The position numbers and the translations under genes were made by a program. DNA of 64,000 bases. Source: JACKNG01 sp040220855 (GTDB taxonomy: Bacteria; Pseudomonadota; Gammaproteobacteria; Ga0077536). Location: positions 1 through 64,000 of the forward strand of contig JAVJVZ010000068.1 of assembly GCA_040220855.1 (NCBI GenBank), written 5' to 3'. The notes below the pieces were generated by a model. The model was given only the letters and a program-made list of their open reading frames with translations. It had not been told where the DNA came from and made no database searches. Of the stretch, positions 26,359-34,882 are shown piece by piece; within the stretch, counting starts at the first letter, position 1; every line of letters begins with the position of its first letter.

Positions 26359-26526
26359 ATGTCCGACGGCGGAAAAGAGCAGGAGAAGGCCCCGGCGCGT
26401 GATGACGCGGCCGGGGCCGAAGAGACGCAGGAACATCTGGACGAGAAACTCGACGAGGCGCTCGACGAGACCTTTCCAGCGAGTGATCCGATCGAGCTGA
26501 ACCCGGAGCCCGACGGCGACGCCTAG
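26359..26526 (+). CDS. Small acidic protein following encapsulin
   Basis: This 55-residue frame starts 27 bp after the encapsulin stop. It begins MSDGGKEQEKAPARDD and ends DETFPASDPIELNPEP, with most of its length acidic. The core LDEALDETFPASDPI recurs in many small proteobacterial proteins, from memory, with no known function. Its placement right after the encapsulin genes suggests a shared operon. The predicted product is soluble and largely disordered or helical. There is no classical targeting peptide, so cargo status is not supported. A GGGAGACGACCC box precedes the ATG. Confidence 0.75.
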   Translation: MSDGGKEQEKAPARDDAAGAEETQEHLDEKLDEALDETFPASDPIELNPEPDGDA

Positions 26527-26709
26527 GGCATCTCGCGGGCGCCGTCTGCTGCCCGCAGGCAACGTGTCGCACCGTGCTGCGCAGCGCCGTCATCGCCGGT
26601 GAACGACGTTTCGGGCACGTCGCGCGCGCTACCGCCCGGCACGCCCGCGCCACCCGGCAAGGGCATCCCGGGACTGCGGCGGGCGACGCCGTGGCGTCCG
26701 CTACACGGC

Positions 26710-27891
26710 TCAGCCGAGCGTGCGATAGACGGCGGTCTCGAAATCGACGTAGCCCGGGTAGGCGGCGACGTCGTGGAACGGCAGCACCTGGCCGCTCCAG
26801 ATGCCCCCGACGCCGGTCTGGCGGTCGATCCAGTAGTAGGTGTTGGCGAGACCGGCCCAGGCCAGCTGGCCGGCCGGGCGACCGGTCGGCGCCGGCTCTT
26901 CGTTGCGTTGGAAGGTGTAGGCCCAGGTCTTGGCGAGACCGGGAAAGAACTCGCCCGAGTTGGCTAGCTGCGGGTTGGACGTCACCCAGCCACCGCTGCT
27001 CAGCCCGCCGAGGCCGTCCTGCGCCATCCGCGCGACGGTCGCCGCTTCGAGCACGCGCCCGTGCGGGCCGACGCCGTCGTTGAGGAACATGCGGATGAAG
27101 GCGAGGTAGTCGCCGAGGCTCGCGTAGAGGCCGTGGCCGCCCATGTCCATCGCCGGCGGCTGCGGCAGGCACATGTCGGGCGCCGCGGTGAGCTGGCCGT
27201 CGGGTGCGCGCAGGTGGATGGTGGCGCGGCGCGCGGCCATGTCGTCGTTCATCGTGAAGGCCGTGTCGCGCATGCCGAGCGGCGCGAAGATGCGCTCGAC
27301 GAAGACTTCGCCAAGTCGCTTGCCGCGCAGTGCCTCGATGACGAGACCGAGCCAGTCGATGTTGTTGCCATAGGTCCAGCGCGCGCCCGGATCGTGCAGC
27401 AGCACGTCGTGGATCGACTCCGGCAGGCACGACAGGATCGAGGGGATGCCACGCAGTTCGCGGTAGCGCAGCAGCTCGGCACTGAAGAAGTCGTAACCGA
27501 AGCCGGCGGTGTGCAGGACGAGGTGTTCCAGCGTGATATCGCGGGCCGGCGTACGCAGGCGCGGTTCGCCGTCGGGCGCGAAGCCTTCGAGCACCTGGAT
27601 GTCGGCGATCGCCGGCACGTACTCGCGCGCAGGGTCGGTGAGCCTGACCTGACCTTCTTCGACCAGCTGCATGAGGGCGACGCCGGTGATGGCCTTGGTG
27701 CATGAGGCGAGCAGCATCACGGTATCGGTCGTCATCGGCGCGTCGCGGCCTGATTCGCGCACACCTGCAGCACCGGCATAGAGGCAGTCGTCGCGGCTCG
27801 TTGCCATGGCAACGATGCCTGGAGCGCCACCGGCGCGGTGCACGGAGTAATCGAGAATGGCGTCTGCGGCCTGGGCGAGCGTGGTGGTCAT
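26710..27891 (-). CDS. Beta-lactamase-fold serine hydrolase (esterase-like)
   Basis: ATG 27891 follows GAGGGAAC. The 393-residue protein has the class C beta-lactamase/esterase motifs: SxxK as SCTK (in LLASCTKAIT), YxN as YGNN, and a late HxG-like site in GGHGLYAS. No signal peptide is evident, which suits a cytoplasmic esterase (EstB-type) rather than a secreted lactamase. The substrate is unknown. It is divergent from the Baeyer-Villiger-type monooxygenase gene; a hydrolase next to such an enzyme could cleave the ester or lactone product, but that pairing is inference. Confidence 0.85.
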   Translation of the reverse strand: MTTTLAQAADAILDYSVHRAGGAPGIVAMATSRDDCLYAGAAGVRESGRDAPMTTDTVMLLASCTKAITGVALMQLVEEGQVRLTDPAREYVPAIADIQVLEGFAPDGEPRLRTPARDITLEHLVLHTAGFGYDFFSAELLRYRELRGIPSILSCLPESIHDVLLHDPGARWTYGNNIDWLGLVIEALRGKRLGEVFVERIFAPLGMRDTAFTMNDDMAARRATIHLRAPDGQLTAAPDMCLPQPPAMDMGGHGLYASLGDYLAFIRMFLNDGVGPHGRVLEAATVARMAQDGLGGLSSGGWVTSNPQLANSGEFFPGLAKTWAYTFQRNEEPAPTGRPAGQLAWAGLANTYYWIDRQTGVGGIWSGQVLPFHDVAAYPGYVDFETAVYRTLG

Positions 27892-28124
27892 GTCGTTCCC
27901 TCGTGACTGACAGGCATGCGCCGGGCAGTGGCGCGGGCCGCACTCTAGCGCGATTCGGGCTGGCCGTGTGACCGCTCCTTGCGATCCACGCTACGACGGC
28001 TGCCGCGGGCTGACGTTATACTCGGTGCCTCGTGCGCGGCGCCGCCCGGCGCTCACGCGGGACGCGGGGAGCGTCCGCGGTTGCCGCGCCCGCCATCGCG
28101 AATGCAAGAGAGGAGGCCCCATCC

Positions 28125-29810
28125 ATGAGCACCGTCGTCAAGCAGGACAGCATACAGCCCGAGGCGTCGCGCGCGCAGACGTTCGACGTCGTCATCGTCG
28201 GTGCCGGTTTCGCCGGCCTGTACATGCTCCACCGCGTCCGCCAGCAGGGGCTGCGTGTGCGCCTGTTCGAGGCCGGCAGCGGCGTCGGCGGCACCTGGTA
28301 CTGGAACCGCTACCCGGGTGCCCGCGTCGACGTCGAGAGCATGGAGTACTCGTATTCCTTCGACGAGGACCTGCAGCAGGAGTGGTCGTGGTCGGAGCGC
28401 TACGCGGCGCAGCCGGAGCTCCTGGAATACATGAATCATTGCGCGGATCGTTTCGGCCTGCGCCCCGACATGCAGTTCGATACGCGCGTGACCGCTGCGG
28501 TGTACGACGAGGCGACACGGCGCTGGCGGGTCAGCACCGATCGCGGCGACGACATCGATACGAAGTACTGCGTACTCGCGACCGGCTTCCTCTCGGCCGG
28601 CGAGATTCCCGACTTCCCCGGGCGCGACGACTTCCGCGGCGATACCTACCTGACTTCGCGCTGGCCGCACGAGGACGTCGACTTCAGCGGCAAGCGTGTC
28701 GCCGTGATCGGCACCGGCTCGTCGGCGATCCAGGCGATTCCGATCATCGCGCGGCAGGCCGGGCACCTCTACGTGTTCCAGCGCACGCCGTCGTACTCGC
28801 TGCCGCTGCGCAACGGTCCGCTGGACCGCGACTTCGAGCGCCGCGTGAAGGCGATGTACCCCGAGTGGCGACGCCGCCAGCGCGAGGAATCGCGCGCCGG
28901 CTTCATCGCGGTCAACAACCAGCCCATGGCACCGAACGACCAGTCCGCGTTGGCCGTGAGCGAGGCGGAGCGACTGGCCGATTACGAGATGCGCTGGGAG
29001 TCCGGCGGGCTGTGCTATTACTCCTCGTTCATCGACCTCCTGACCAACCGCGAGGCCAACGAGACGCTGGCCGAATTCGTGCGGGAGAAGATTCGCGAGC
29101 GCGTCGACGATGCAGAGACCGCCGAGCTGCTGGCGCCGAAGGACTACCCGATCATGGCCAAGCGGTTGTGCGCGGATACCGGTTACTACGAGACCTACAA
29201 CCGCGACAACGTCACGCTCGTCTCGATCAAGGACAGCCCGATCGAGCGACTCACCGCCAACGGCGTGGTGGTGCGCGGCGAGGAGTACGCGGTCGACAGC
29301 ATCATCTTCGCGACTGGCTTCGATGCCGTTACCGGCGCGATCAGCCGCATCGACGTGCGCGGCCGCGACGGCGAGCGGCTCAACGATCACTGGGAGGGTG
29401 CGCCGCGTGCCTATCTCGGCCTGATGAGCACGGGATTCCCCAACCTGTTCTTCCTCGACGGTCCCTGCGCCAACGGCGCGCTGGTCAGCCCCATGCTGTT
29501 GTCCGAGTACCAGGTCGAATGGGTCGATCGCTGCATCGCCCACCTCGGTACCGGCGACGACGCGTGTATCGAGCCGACCCGGGCCGCCGAGGACGCCTGG
29601 ATGCAGCACATGCACGACGTCAGCGAGGGGAGCCTGCTGTACCTCGCGAACAGCTGGTACATGGGCGCCAACATCCCCGGCAAGCCGCGTGCGCTGTTGT
29701 CCTACCTCGGTGGACTGGTGACCTATCGCGAACAATGCGAGGCGGGCGAGGCCGAGGGCTATCGCGCGAAGTTCACGCTGACCCGTGCACGCGAGGCCGC
29801 GCAGGCCTGA
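28125..29810 (+). CDS. Flavoprotein monooxygenase of the Baeyer-Villiger type
   Basis: ATG 28125 has an AGGAGG box. The 561-residue protein has an FAD-binding GAGFAG (26-31), the stretch GSGVGGTWYWNRYPGARVD typical of cyclohexanone-monooxygenase relatives and an NADPH-binding GTGSSAIQ (197-204). The Baeyer-Villiger fingerprint FxGxxxHxxxW reads FRGDTYLTSRW (170-180), so its central His is Leu176. The WPHEDVDFSGKRVAVIG context is otherwise canonical. It probably oxidises ketones to esters, or performs a related oxygenation if the missing His matters. A TATACT -10-like box lies at 28017-28022. The start chosen avoids an Arg-rich N-terminal extension. Confidence 0.88.
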   Translation: MSTVVKQDSIQPEASRAQTFDVVIVGAGFAGLYMLHRVRQQGLRVRLFEAGSGVGGTWYWNRYPGARVDVESMEYSYSFDEDLQQEWSWSERYAAQPELLEYMNHCADRFGLRPDMQFDTRVTAAVYDEATRRWRVSTDRGDDIDTKYCVLATGFLSAGEIPDFPGRDDFRGDTYLTSRWPHEDVDFSGKRVAVIGTGSSAIQAIPIIARQAGHLYVFQRTPSYSLPLRNGPLDRDFERRVKAMYPEWRRRQREESRAGFIAVNNQPMAPNDQSALAVSEAERLADYEMRWESGGLCYYSSFIDLLTNREANETLAEFVREKIRERVDDAETAELLAPKDYPIMAKRLCADTGYYETYNRDNVTLVSIKDSPIERLTANGVVVRGEEYAVDSIIFATGFDAVTGAISRIDVRGRDGERLNDHWEGAPRAYLGLMSTGFPNLFFLDGPCANGALVSPMLLSEYQVEWVDRCIAHLGTGDDACIEPTRAAEDAWMQHMHDVSEGSLLYLANSWYMGANIPGKPRALLSYLGGLVTYREQCEAGEAEGYRAKFTLTRAREAAQA

Positions 29811-29854
29811 CCGTGGCGCTGGGCGCGGGCGCACCGGGAAGGTCCCGGCGCGCC

Positions 29855-29882
29855 TCGACAAGCCCGGGCAGGCTGCTACGAT
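29855..29882 (+). promoter_or_regulatory. Candidate sigma-70 promoter for purKE
   Basis: TCGACA (29855-29860) and TACGAT (29877-29882) are spaced by 16 bp, ending 27 bp before the purK ATG. A T-run follows the -10 box. No PurR operator was recognised. Confidence 0.45.
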
Positions 29883-29909
29883 AGCCGCTTTTTTTCGAGA
29901 GGCCTGCCC

Positions 29910-31073
29910 ATGACCACGAGCCCTGTCGGGGCACCCGGACCGCACGAGGGCGTGCGCGTCGTCGGCATCGCCGGCGGCGGGCAGCTTGCACAGATGATGT
30001 TGCCGGCCGCGCGGCGGCTCGGCCTCGAAGTGGTCGTGCTCGACCCGGAGCCACAATGCTCGGCCGCGGGCGAGGCGGCTCACGTGGTCGTCGGCGCGTT
30101 CGATTCACTCGACGCGCTGCGCGATCTTGCCTCGCGCAGTGACGTCGTCACCTTCGAGATCGAGCGCATCAGCACCAGCGCGCTGCGCGCACTGGAGGCC
30201 GAAGGTCACTGCGTGCGGCCGGCAGCGGCGGTGCTCGAGGTGATTCAGGACAAACTGGTGCAGAAGCAGTTCCTCGAACGTCACGGCATCCCGACCAGCG
30301 CGTTCGTCGCCTGCGAGCTACCCGGCGTTCTGCCGTGGGCGCTGCCCTGCGTGTGGAAGGCGCGCCGCGACGGCTATGACGGCCGCGGTGTCGCCGTGCT
30401 GCGCGAAACCGACGATGTCGCGCGCCTGCCGGTCGGGCCGGCCATGCTCGAGCGGCTCGTCGACATCGACTACGAGCTCGCCGTCATGATTGCACGCGAT
30501 GCCGACGGCCATGTCGTGCCCTACCCGCTGACCGAGATCCTGATGGATCCGCAGGCGCACGTGATGGACACCGTGGTGGCACCGGCGATAGCGCCGGCGG
30601 CCATCGCCGCGCGCTGTGCGCGGCTCGCCGAGGCAGTGGTCACTGCACTCGACTACGTCGGTATCCTCGCCATCGAATTCTTCGTCGACCGTCACGGCGA
30701 GGTACTGGTCAACGAGATTTCGCCGCGCCCGCACAATTCCGGGCACTACACCATCGAGGCCTGTCAGACATCGCAGTTCGAGCAGCACCTGCGCGCGGTG
30801 AGCGGTCGTCCACTCGGCAGCGCGACGCTGCTGCGGCCGGCCGTCACCTTCAACGTGCTCGGCGCACCCGGTGCCCAGGGCACGCCGCGCTACGTGGGTT
30901 TCGACGCCTTCGCCGGCGACGACGACGTGCACGTTCACTGTTACGATAAACCGCAGGTCCGGCCCGGGCGCAAGATGGCCCACGTGACCGTGCTCGGAGC
31001 AACGCGAGAGGCCGCGCTCGCGCGCGCGGCACAGGTGCGCGGGCAGGTACGCGTCGAGGGATACGATGACTGA
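29910..31073 (+). CDS. purK: N5-carboxyaminoimidazole ribonucleotide synthase
   Basis: The 387-residue ATP-grasp enzyme converts AIR, bicarbonate and ATP to N5-CAIR in purine synthesis. The N-terminal Rossmann-like domain opens VGIAGGGQLAQMML. The ATP-grasp core shows the VWKARRDGYDGRGVAVL loop, ELAVMIARDADG and the metal-binding NEISPRPHNSGHYTIEA. The length is normal for PurK. The final codons overlap the purE start by 8 nt, showing translational coupling. Confidence 0.95.
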   Translation: MTTSPVGAPGPHEGVRVVGIAGGGQLAQMMLPAARRLGLEVVVLDPEPQCSAAGEAAHVVVGAFDSLDALRDLASRSDVVTFEIERISTSALRALEAEGHCVRPAAAVLEVIQDKLVQKQFLERHGIPTSAFVACELPGVLPWALPCVWKARRDGYDGRGVAVLRETDDVARLPVGPAMLERLVDIDYELAVMIARDADGHVVPYPLTEILMDPQAHVMDTVVAPAIAPAAIAARCARLAEAVVTALDYVGILAIEFFVDRHGEVLVNEISPRPHNSGHYTIEACQTSQFEQHLRAVSGRPLGSATLLRPAVTFNVLGAPGAQGTPRYVGFDAFAGDDDVHVHCYDKPQVRPGRKMAHVTVLGATREAALARAAQVRGQVRVEGYDD

Positions 31074-31584
31074 ATCGCACAAACCTGTGGTCTCGATCGT
31101 GATGGGCAGTGCCTCCGACCTGCGCGTCATGCAGGCGGCCTCCGACACGCTCAGCGCCTTCGAAGTGCCACACGAAATCGACATCGTCTCCGCCCACCGT
31201 ACCGCGGCCAAGCTCGTCGCCTACGCCAACGGTCTCGCCGACCGCGGCATCGCCGCGGTCATCGCCGGCGCCGGTGGCGCGGCCCACCTGCCGGGCATGA
31301 TCGCGGCGCAGACCGTGGTGCCGGTGATTGGCGTGCCGGTCGCCGCGACCAAACTCGACGGTCTCGATTCGCTGCTCTCCATCGTGCAGATGCCGGCGGG
31401 GGGACCGGTGGCGACGGTCGCCATCGACAACGCCGAGAACGCCGCACTGCTCGCCACGCAGATCGTCGCCATCAGCGACCCGGCGATGCGAGCGCGCTTG
31501 CAGGCACATCGGCGCACGCTCGAGGACAAGGTCAATACGGCCGCGGCGGAGGTCGCGCGGGTGGTGCTGCCCGGGCAGCGCTGA
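31066..31584 (+). CDS. purE: N5-CAIR mutase, PurE class I
   Basis: The 172-residue enzyme isomerises N5-CAIR to CAIR, the step after PurK. The phosphate- and substrate-binding motif VSIVMGSASDL, the SAHRT signature and AGAGGAAHLPGMIA are all present, with the catalytic His in SAHRT. Class I assignment fits the co-occurrence with PurK and the overlap with it. Confidence 0.96.
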   Translation: MTESHKPVVSIVMGSASDLRVMQAASDTLSAFEVPHEIDIVSAHRTAAKLVAYANGLADRGIAAVIAGAGGAAHLPGMIAAQTVVPVIGVPVAATKLDGLDSLLSIVQMPAGGPVATVAIDNAENAALLATQIVAISDPAMRARLQAHRRTLEDKVNTAAAEVARVVLPGQR

Positions 31585-31630
31585 CGCGCCGCCGCGGTCC
31601 GGCGCGCGCTCCCCGGCGGACACCACGGCG

Positions 31631-32875
31631 TTGGCGACCACCCTGCAGGCGCTCGCCGGGCTCGCACTGGCGCACGCCGCACTGTGGGCGCTGAGCGAGG
31701 CGCGTGAGGCGATCCGCTGGCGCAGCGTGGCCGCTGCGCTCGCCTTCCAGGTGGCGCTCGCGCTGCTGCTGACCCGGTTGCCGGGCAGTGCGGCGATGTT
31801 CGCTACCGTCGAGCAGCTGATGCAGGCGCTGCAGGGGGCGACCGAGGCCGGCACGCGCTTCCTGTTTGGCTACCTCGCCGGCGGCCCGCAACCGTTTGCG
31901 GTAGTCGACGCCAATGCCGGCTACGTGCTCGCGCTGCGTGCGCTGCCGGTAATCATCGTGATGAGCGCACTGGCGCGCCTGCTCACGCACTGGGGCGTGC
32001 TGCCGTTCATCGTGCGCCAGATCTCGCGCGTGCTCGAGCGTGCGCTCGGCATCGGCGGTGCGCTCGGCCTCGCCGCGGCAGCGAACGTCTTTGTCGGCAT
32101 GACCGAAGCGCCGCTGCTGGTGCGGCCCTGGCTCGCACGACTCGATCGCGGCGAACTTTTCGCGCTCATGGTCTGCGGTATGTCGACCATCGCCGGTACC
32201 GTCTTCGTGCTCTATGCCAATATTCTCGCGCCGGTCCTGCCCGGCGCCGCCGGCCACCTGCTGAGCGCTTCGCTGATGAGCCTGCCGGCTGCGCTCGGAT
32301 TCGCGCTCCTGCTGGTTCCGGCGCGCGGCCATGCCGGCGCGTCGCCGCTCGTCGCGCGCGAGGATGCCGGCGCATTCGATGCGCTGACCGCCGGTACCCT
32401 GCAGGGGCTCACGCTGTTCCTCAATATCCTGGCCATGTTGCTCGTGCTGGTCGCGCTGGTGCACCTGCTCAACGGCATGCTGGCACTGATACCGTTCGAC
32501 GGAGCGCCGCTCAGCCTCGAGCGCATGCTCGGCTGGCTGCTGGCGCCCGTCTGCTGGCTGATGGGTATCCCGTGGGCCGAAGCGCAGGCCGCGGGCGCAC
32601 TGCTCGGAATCAAGGTGGTGCTCAACGAACTGCTCGCCTACCTCGAACTCGCGGCGATGCCGGCGTCGGCGTTCGGCGAGCACACGCGCCTGGTTCTCAC
32701 CTATGCGCTGTGCGGATTCGCCAACATCGGCAGTCTCGGCATGCTGATCGCGGCCCTCGGCGTGCTGGTGCCGGAACGACGCACCGAGGTCATCGCGCTC
32801 GGTTGGCGCTCGGTGGTGGTGGGTACGCTGGCGACCTGCAGCACCGGCGCGGTCGTCGGCCTGGTCGCGCCCTGA
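31631..32875 (+). CDS. Concentrative nucleoside transporter (CNT/NupC family)
   Basis: I use TTG 31631, 47 bp after purE, giving 414 residues; no ATG fits, and upstream in-frame sequence is the purE shadow. The protein has about nine to ten membrane segments. It includes the CNT motifs GGALGLAAAANVFVGMTEAPLLV and GMSTIAGTVFVLYA, then GIKVVLNELLAYLEL and LCGFANIGSLGMLI. CNT proteins import nucleosides with Na+ or H+. Downstream placement next to purKE suggests a purine salvage link. A hairpin with an 8-bp stem follows the gene. Confidence 0.9.
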   Translation: MATTLQALAGLALAHAALWALSEAREAIRWRSVAAALAFQVALALLLTRLPGSAAMFATVEQLMQALQGATEAGTRFLFGYLAGGPQPFAVVDANAGYVLALRALPVIIVMSALARLLTHWGVLPFIVRQISRVLERALGIGGALGLAAAANVFVGMTEAPLLVRPWLARLDRGELFALMVCGMSTIAGTVFVLYANILAPVLPGAAGHLLSASLMSLPAALGFALLLVPARGHAGASPLVAREDAGAFDALTAGTLQGLTLFLNILAMLLVLVALVHLLNGMLALIPFDGAPLSLERMLGWLLAPVCWLMGIPWAEAQAAGALLGIKVVLNELLAYLELAAMPASAFGEHTRLVLTYALCGFANIGSLGMLIAALGVLVPERRTEVIALGWRSVVVGTLATCSTGAVVGLVAP

Positions 32876-32885
32876 GGCGCCTCCG

Positions 32886-32905
32886 CATGCCCGCGATCGG
32901 GCATG
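32886..32905 (+). terminator. Palindromic hairpin after the nucleoside transporter gene
   Basis: CATGCCCG (32886-32893) and CGGGCATG (32898-32905) form a perfect 8-bp stem with a 4-nt loop, 10 bp after the stop codon. No clear T-run follows. The same stem core recurs after the next gene (33656-33672). Confidence 0.45.
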
Positions 32906-32959
32906 TCTGGCGGTACCGGTTGGCGCGGCCGGGGGCGAGGGATTAGACTCCCGGGTGGG

Positions 32960-33631
32960 ATGAGTAAGCAGGTCTACATCATCGGTCGCGCCGGCGACAT
33001 CGTTCTCTACGATGACACCGTGTCGCGCCGGCACGCCAGTCTCGAGGTGGGTGGGGACCAGCTCATCCTGCGCGACCTCGATTCGCGCAACGGGACTTAT
33101 CTCATACGCGACAAGGCCTTACTGCCATTCAGCAGCGGCGCGGTGCAGCCCGACCAGGTGTTCGCTTTCGGCGAATGCGTGCGCAGCGTGGCGCAGCTCA
33201 TCACCGCCATTCGCGACCTCGCCGGCGACGAGGTCATCAACGAATCTCTCGCCGATACCGGCAATCGCCTGGAGTCGACCCAGCTCGGGTTCAGCGTGCC
33301 ACCGCGCCCGCGGCTCTCGCACGGTGACATCGTGGAGATGCTCGAACGTATCGAAAGCGCCGTCACCGCCGGCCAGGCGCGTGCGGATGCCTGCGCTGCG
33401 GTGGGCATCACCGAGCAGCGCTATGAGCGCTGGTGCAAGGAGCACGGTAGCTCGGCGCTCGAGCGCAGTGTCGAGTACGGGGAGTTGCGCCGCGAGAACG
33501 AGCGTCTGCGCCAGCTCGTCGCCGACCTCACGCGGGAGCGCGATGCGCTGCGCGAGGCATTGGCGGCCTACGAAGCGCCGCCAGCCGCCGCCGTCGCGGG
33601 ATTTTCGCTGGTCTCGGACAAGAAGTCCTAG
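32960..33631 (+). CDS. FHA-domain protein fused to IS3 OrfA-like HTH and coiled coil
   Basis: ATG 32960 lies only about 10 bp from a TAGACT -10-like box, and no ribosome-binding site is evident, so the mRNA may be nearly leaderless. The 223-residue protein has an FHA domain (about 3-80) with the phosphothreonine-binding pattern IGR, SRRHA and DLDSRNGTYL. A linker follows, then a helix-turn-helix region (about 120-165: SHGDIVEMLERIESAV, ACAAVGITEQRYERWCKEHG). A leucine-zipper-like coil (about 172-203) comes next. The second half closely resembles OrfA of IS3-family transposases. It is probably a regulatory protein that reads phosphothreonine and may bind DNA. No kinase gene is nearby. Confidence 0.85.
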   Translation: MSKQVYIIGRAGDIVLYDDTVSRRHASLEVGGDQLILRDLDSRNGTYLIRDKALLPFSSGAVQPDQVFAFGECVRSVAQLITAIRDLAGDEVINESLADTGNRLESTQLGFSVPPRPRLSHGDIVEMLERIESAVTAGQARADACAAVGITEQRYERWCKEHGSSALERSVEYGELRRENERLRQLVADLTRERDALREALAAYEAPPAAAVAGFSLVSDKKS

Positions 33632-33655
33632 CGGCGCTTCGATCCCGCGAGTGCA

Positions 33656-33672
33656 CATGCCCATGGGGCATG
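33656..33672 (+). repeat. Palindrome matching the one upstream of the FHA gene
   Basis: CATGCCC (33656-33662) and GGGCATG (33666-33672) form a 7-bp stem with a 3-nt loop, 25 bp after the FHA stop. The stem is identical to the core of the palindrome at 32886-32905. No T-run follows. Confidence 0.5.
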
Positions 33673-33838
33673 GTACGTATCGATGGCGGAGCGTGGTCCA
33701 GCCGGTATCGATGCGATCACAGAGCGACGTGCTGTCATCACCGGGCAGCGCTGCCGCTCTCGCGGCGTCGTCCTGGTGCGGCGCTTGCCCAGTGACAATC
33801 ACGCTGCCCCGCGCCGGCACGCGGGGGCGCTTTCCGCC

Positions 33839-34705
33839 TCAGGCCGGCTTCGCGCCGAGCGCCGTCTTGCGCCGCGCGCTGCCGTCGGCCGCATGCGGCG
33901 TGCGCAGGACACTGTCGTTGGCTTTCTCGAGCTCGCGCGCCTCGTCGGCGAGGCGTGCCGCGGCGCGCAGCATCTCGTGGCCGGCGGCCACCATCGGCAC
34001 GTAGCGCACCGGATCCTGCTCGGCAAAGCAGCCCTTGGCAGTGACCGCGGCGACCGACTCCGCGATCGTCAGCGCCGCATACGCCTTCGCCGCCGCGTAG
34101 GGATTGCTGAAGCCGGCTGCTTCGAGCGCACGTTGCGGCGTGACCGACAGGCGTGGCAGCGCGGGCGTTTCGCCGCCCTTCATCGCTTCGATGACGCGGT
34201 CGAGCTCGCCCTGGATCGCCCGCATCACGCCGGATGCCGCCAATACCTTGATGACATCGGCATTGAACAGCGCCATTTCGCTCGGGTCGAGGAACTCGCG
34301 GCGCGCGCCGATCATCGGGTCGGCCGGCAGAATGAAGAAGCCGAGGCCATCCGGTACGCTCATGACCTGCTTGCCTTCGTCGTTCTTTTTGTAGAACGCC
34401 TTCTTCGACGGCGCATCGCCAATCGCGATGGTCGGTATGCCGGCGTCGAGCAGCGCCTTGCGCGCCTGCGTCGGCCCCGGCAGGGCCGCATTCGGGCTCA
34501 CCAGCAGGACCAGCTGCGCGCCGTAGGCAAGGCAGTCGGCGGTGGCGCCGGCGCAGGAGTCCGGGTCGAGCTTTGCGCCGCTGGTGAAGGCGCGTGTTTC
34601 GAGGTCTTCACGGTCGGCGCGCTCGTCGGGCAGCAGGTCGAGCAACGGCGCGGCGCCGATGCAACCGAGCTTCAGTACCGCGAGCTTGAAAACCGTGTCC
34701 GCCAT
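33839..34705 (-). CDS. Homologue of F420-dependent methylene-H4MPT dehydrogenase (Mtd)
   Basis: The 288-residue protein resembles Mtd along its whole length. Matching blocks are LKLGCIGAAPLLDLLPDERADRED (about 11-34), SGAKLDP, LVSPNAALPGP, IAIGDAPSK, and ADPMIGARREFLDP followed by NADVIKVLAASG (about 128-159). The C-terminus has a SVLRTPHAADG end. Mtd in methanogenic and methane-oxidising archaea reduces methenyl- to methylene-tetrahydromethanopterin with F420. The length matches the family. The bacterial role is unknown: an H4MPT C1 pathway, or use of another flavin or pterin. No other H4MPT or F420 gene is in the window. It lies 177 bp after the HiPIP gene on the same strand, with a terminator between them. 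Confidence 0.88.
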   Translation of the reverse strand: MADTVFKLAVLKLGCIGAAPLLDLLPDERADREDLETRAFTSGAKLDPDSCAGATADCLAYGAQLVLLVSPNAALPGPTQARKALLDAGIPTIAIGDAPSKKAFYKKNDEGKQVMSVPDGLGFFILPADPMIGARREFLDPSEMALFNADVIKVLAASGVMRAIQGELDRVIEAMKGGETPALPRLSVTPQRALEAAGFSNPYAAAKAYAALTIAESVAAVTAKGCFAEQDPVRYVPMVAAGHEMLRAAARLADEARELEKANDSVLRTPHAADGSARRKTALGAKPA

Positions 34706-34828
34706 GTTGACCTCCCGTCGTTGCCGGATGCGCTGAAAAGGGGCCGGACTTTAGCACACTCGCCAGCACCGCCCGCGTCGCTTCCAGGTGGGTGGGCATG
34801 GCTACCGGGGATCGGTGCCCACAAACGA

Positions 34829-34853
34829 CGAGGCCGGCATGAAGCCGGCCTCG
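34829..34853 (-). terminator. Rho-independent-type terminator of the HiPIP gene
   Basis: CGAGGCCGGC (34829-34838) and GCCGGCCTCG (34844-34853) form a perfect 10-bp stem around a 5-nt loop. On the minus strand the hairpin is followed by TTTGT. It lies 30 bp past the HiPIP stop and before the Mtd homologue, so the two genes are probably separate units or joined only by read-through. Confidence 0.75.
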
Positions 34854-34882
34854 AGGACACTCGATAGTGCGTGCTGGCCGGG

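Noticed and set aside
28053..30083. 676-codon minus-strand frame
   Set aside because: It is antisense to the monooxygenase gene; no domain is visible.
33300..33610. An IS3 insertion sequence
   Set aside because: Only an OrfA-like region is present, in frame with an FHA domain; no OrfB and no terminal inverted repeats were found.
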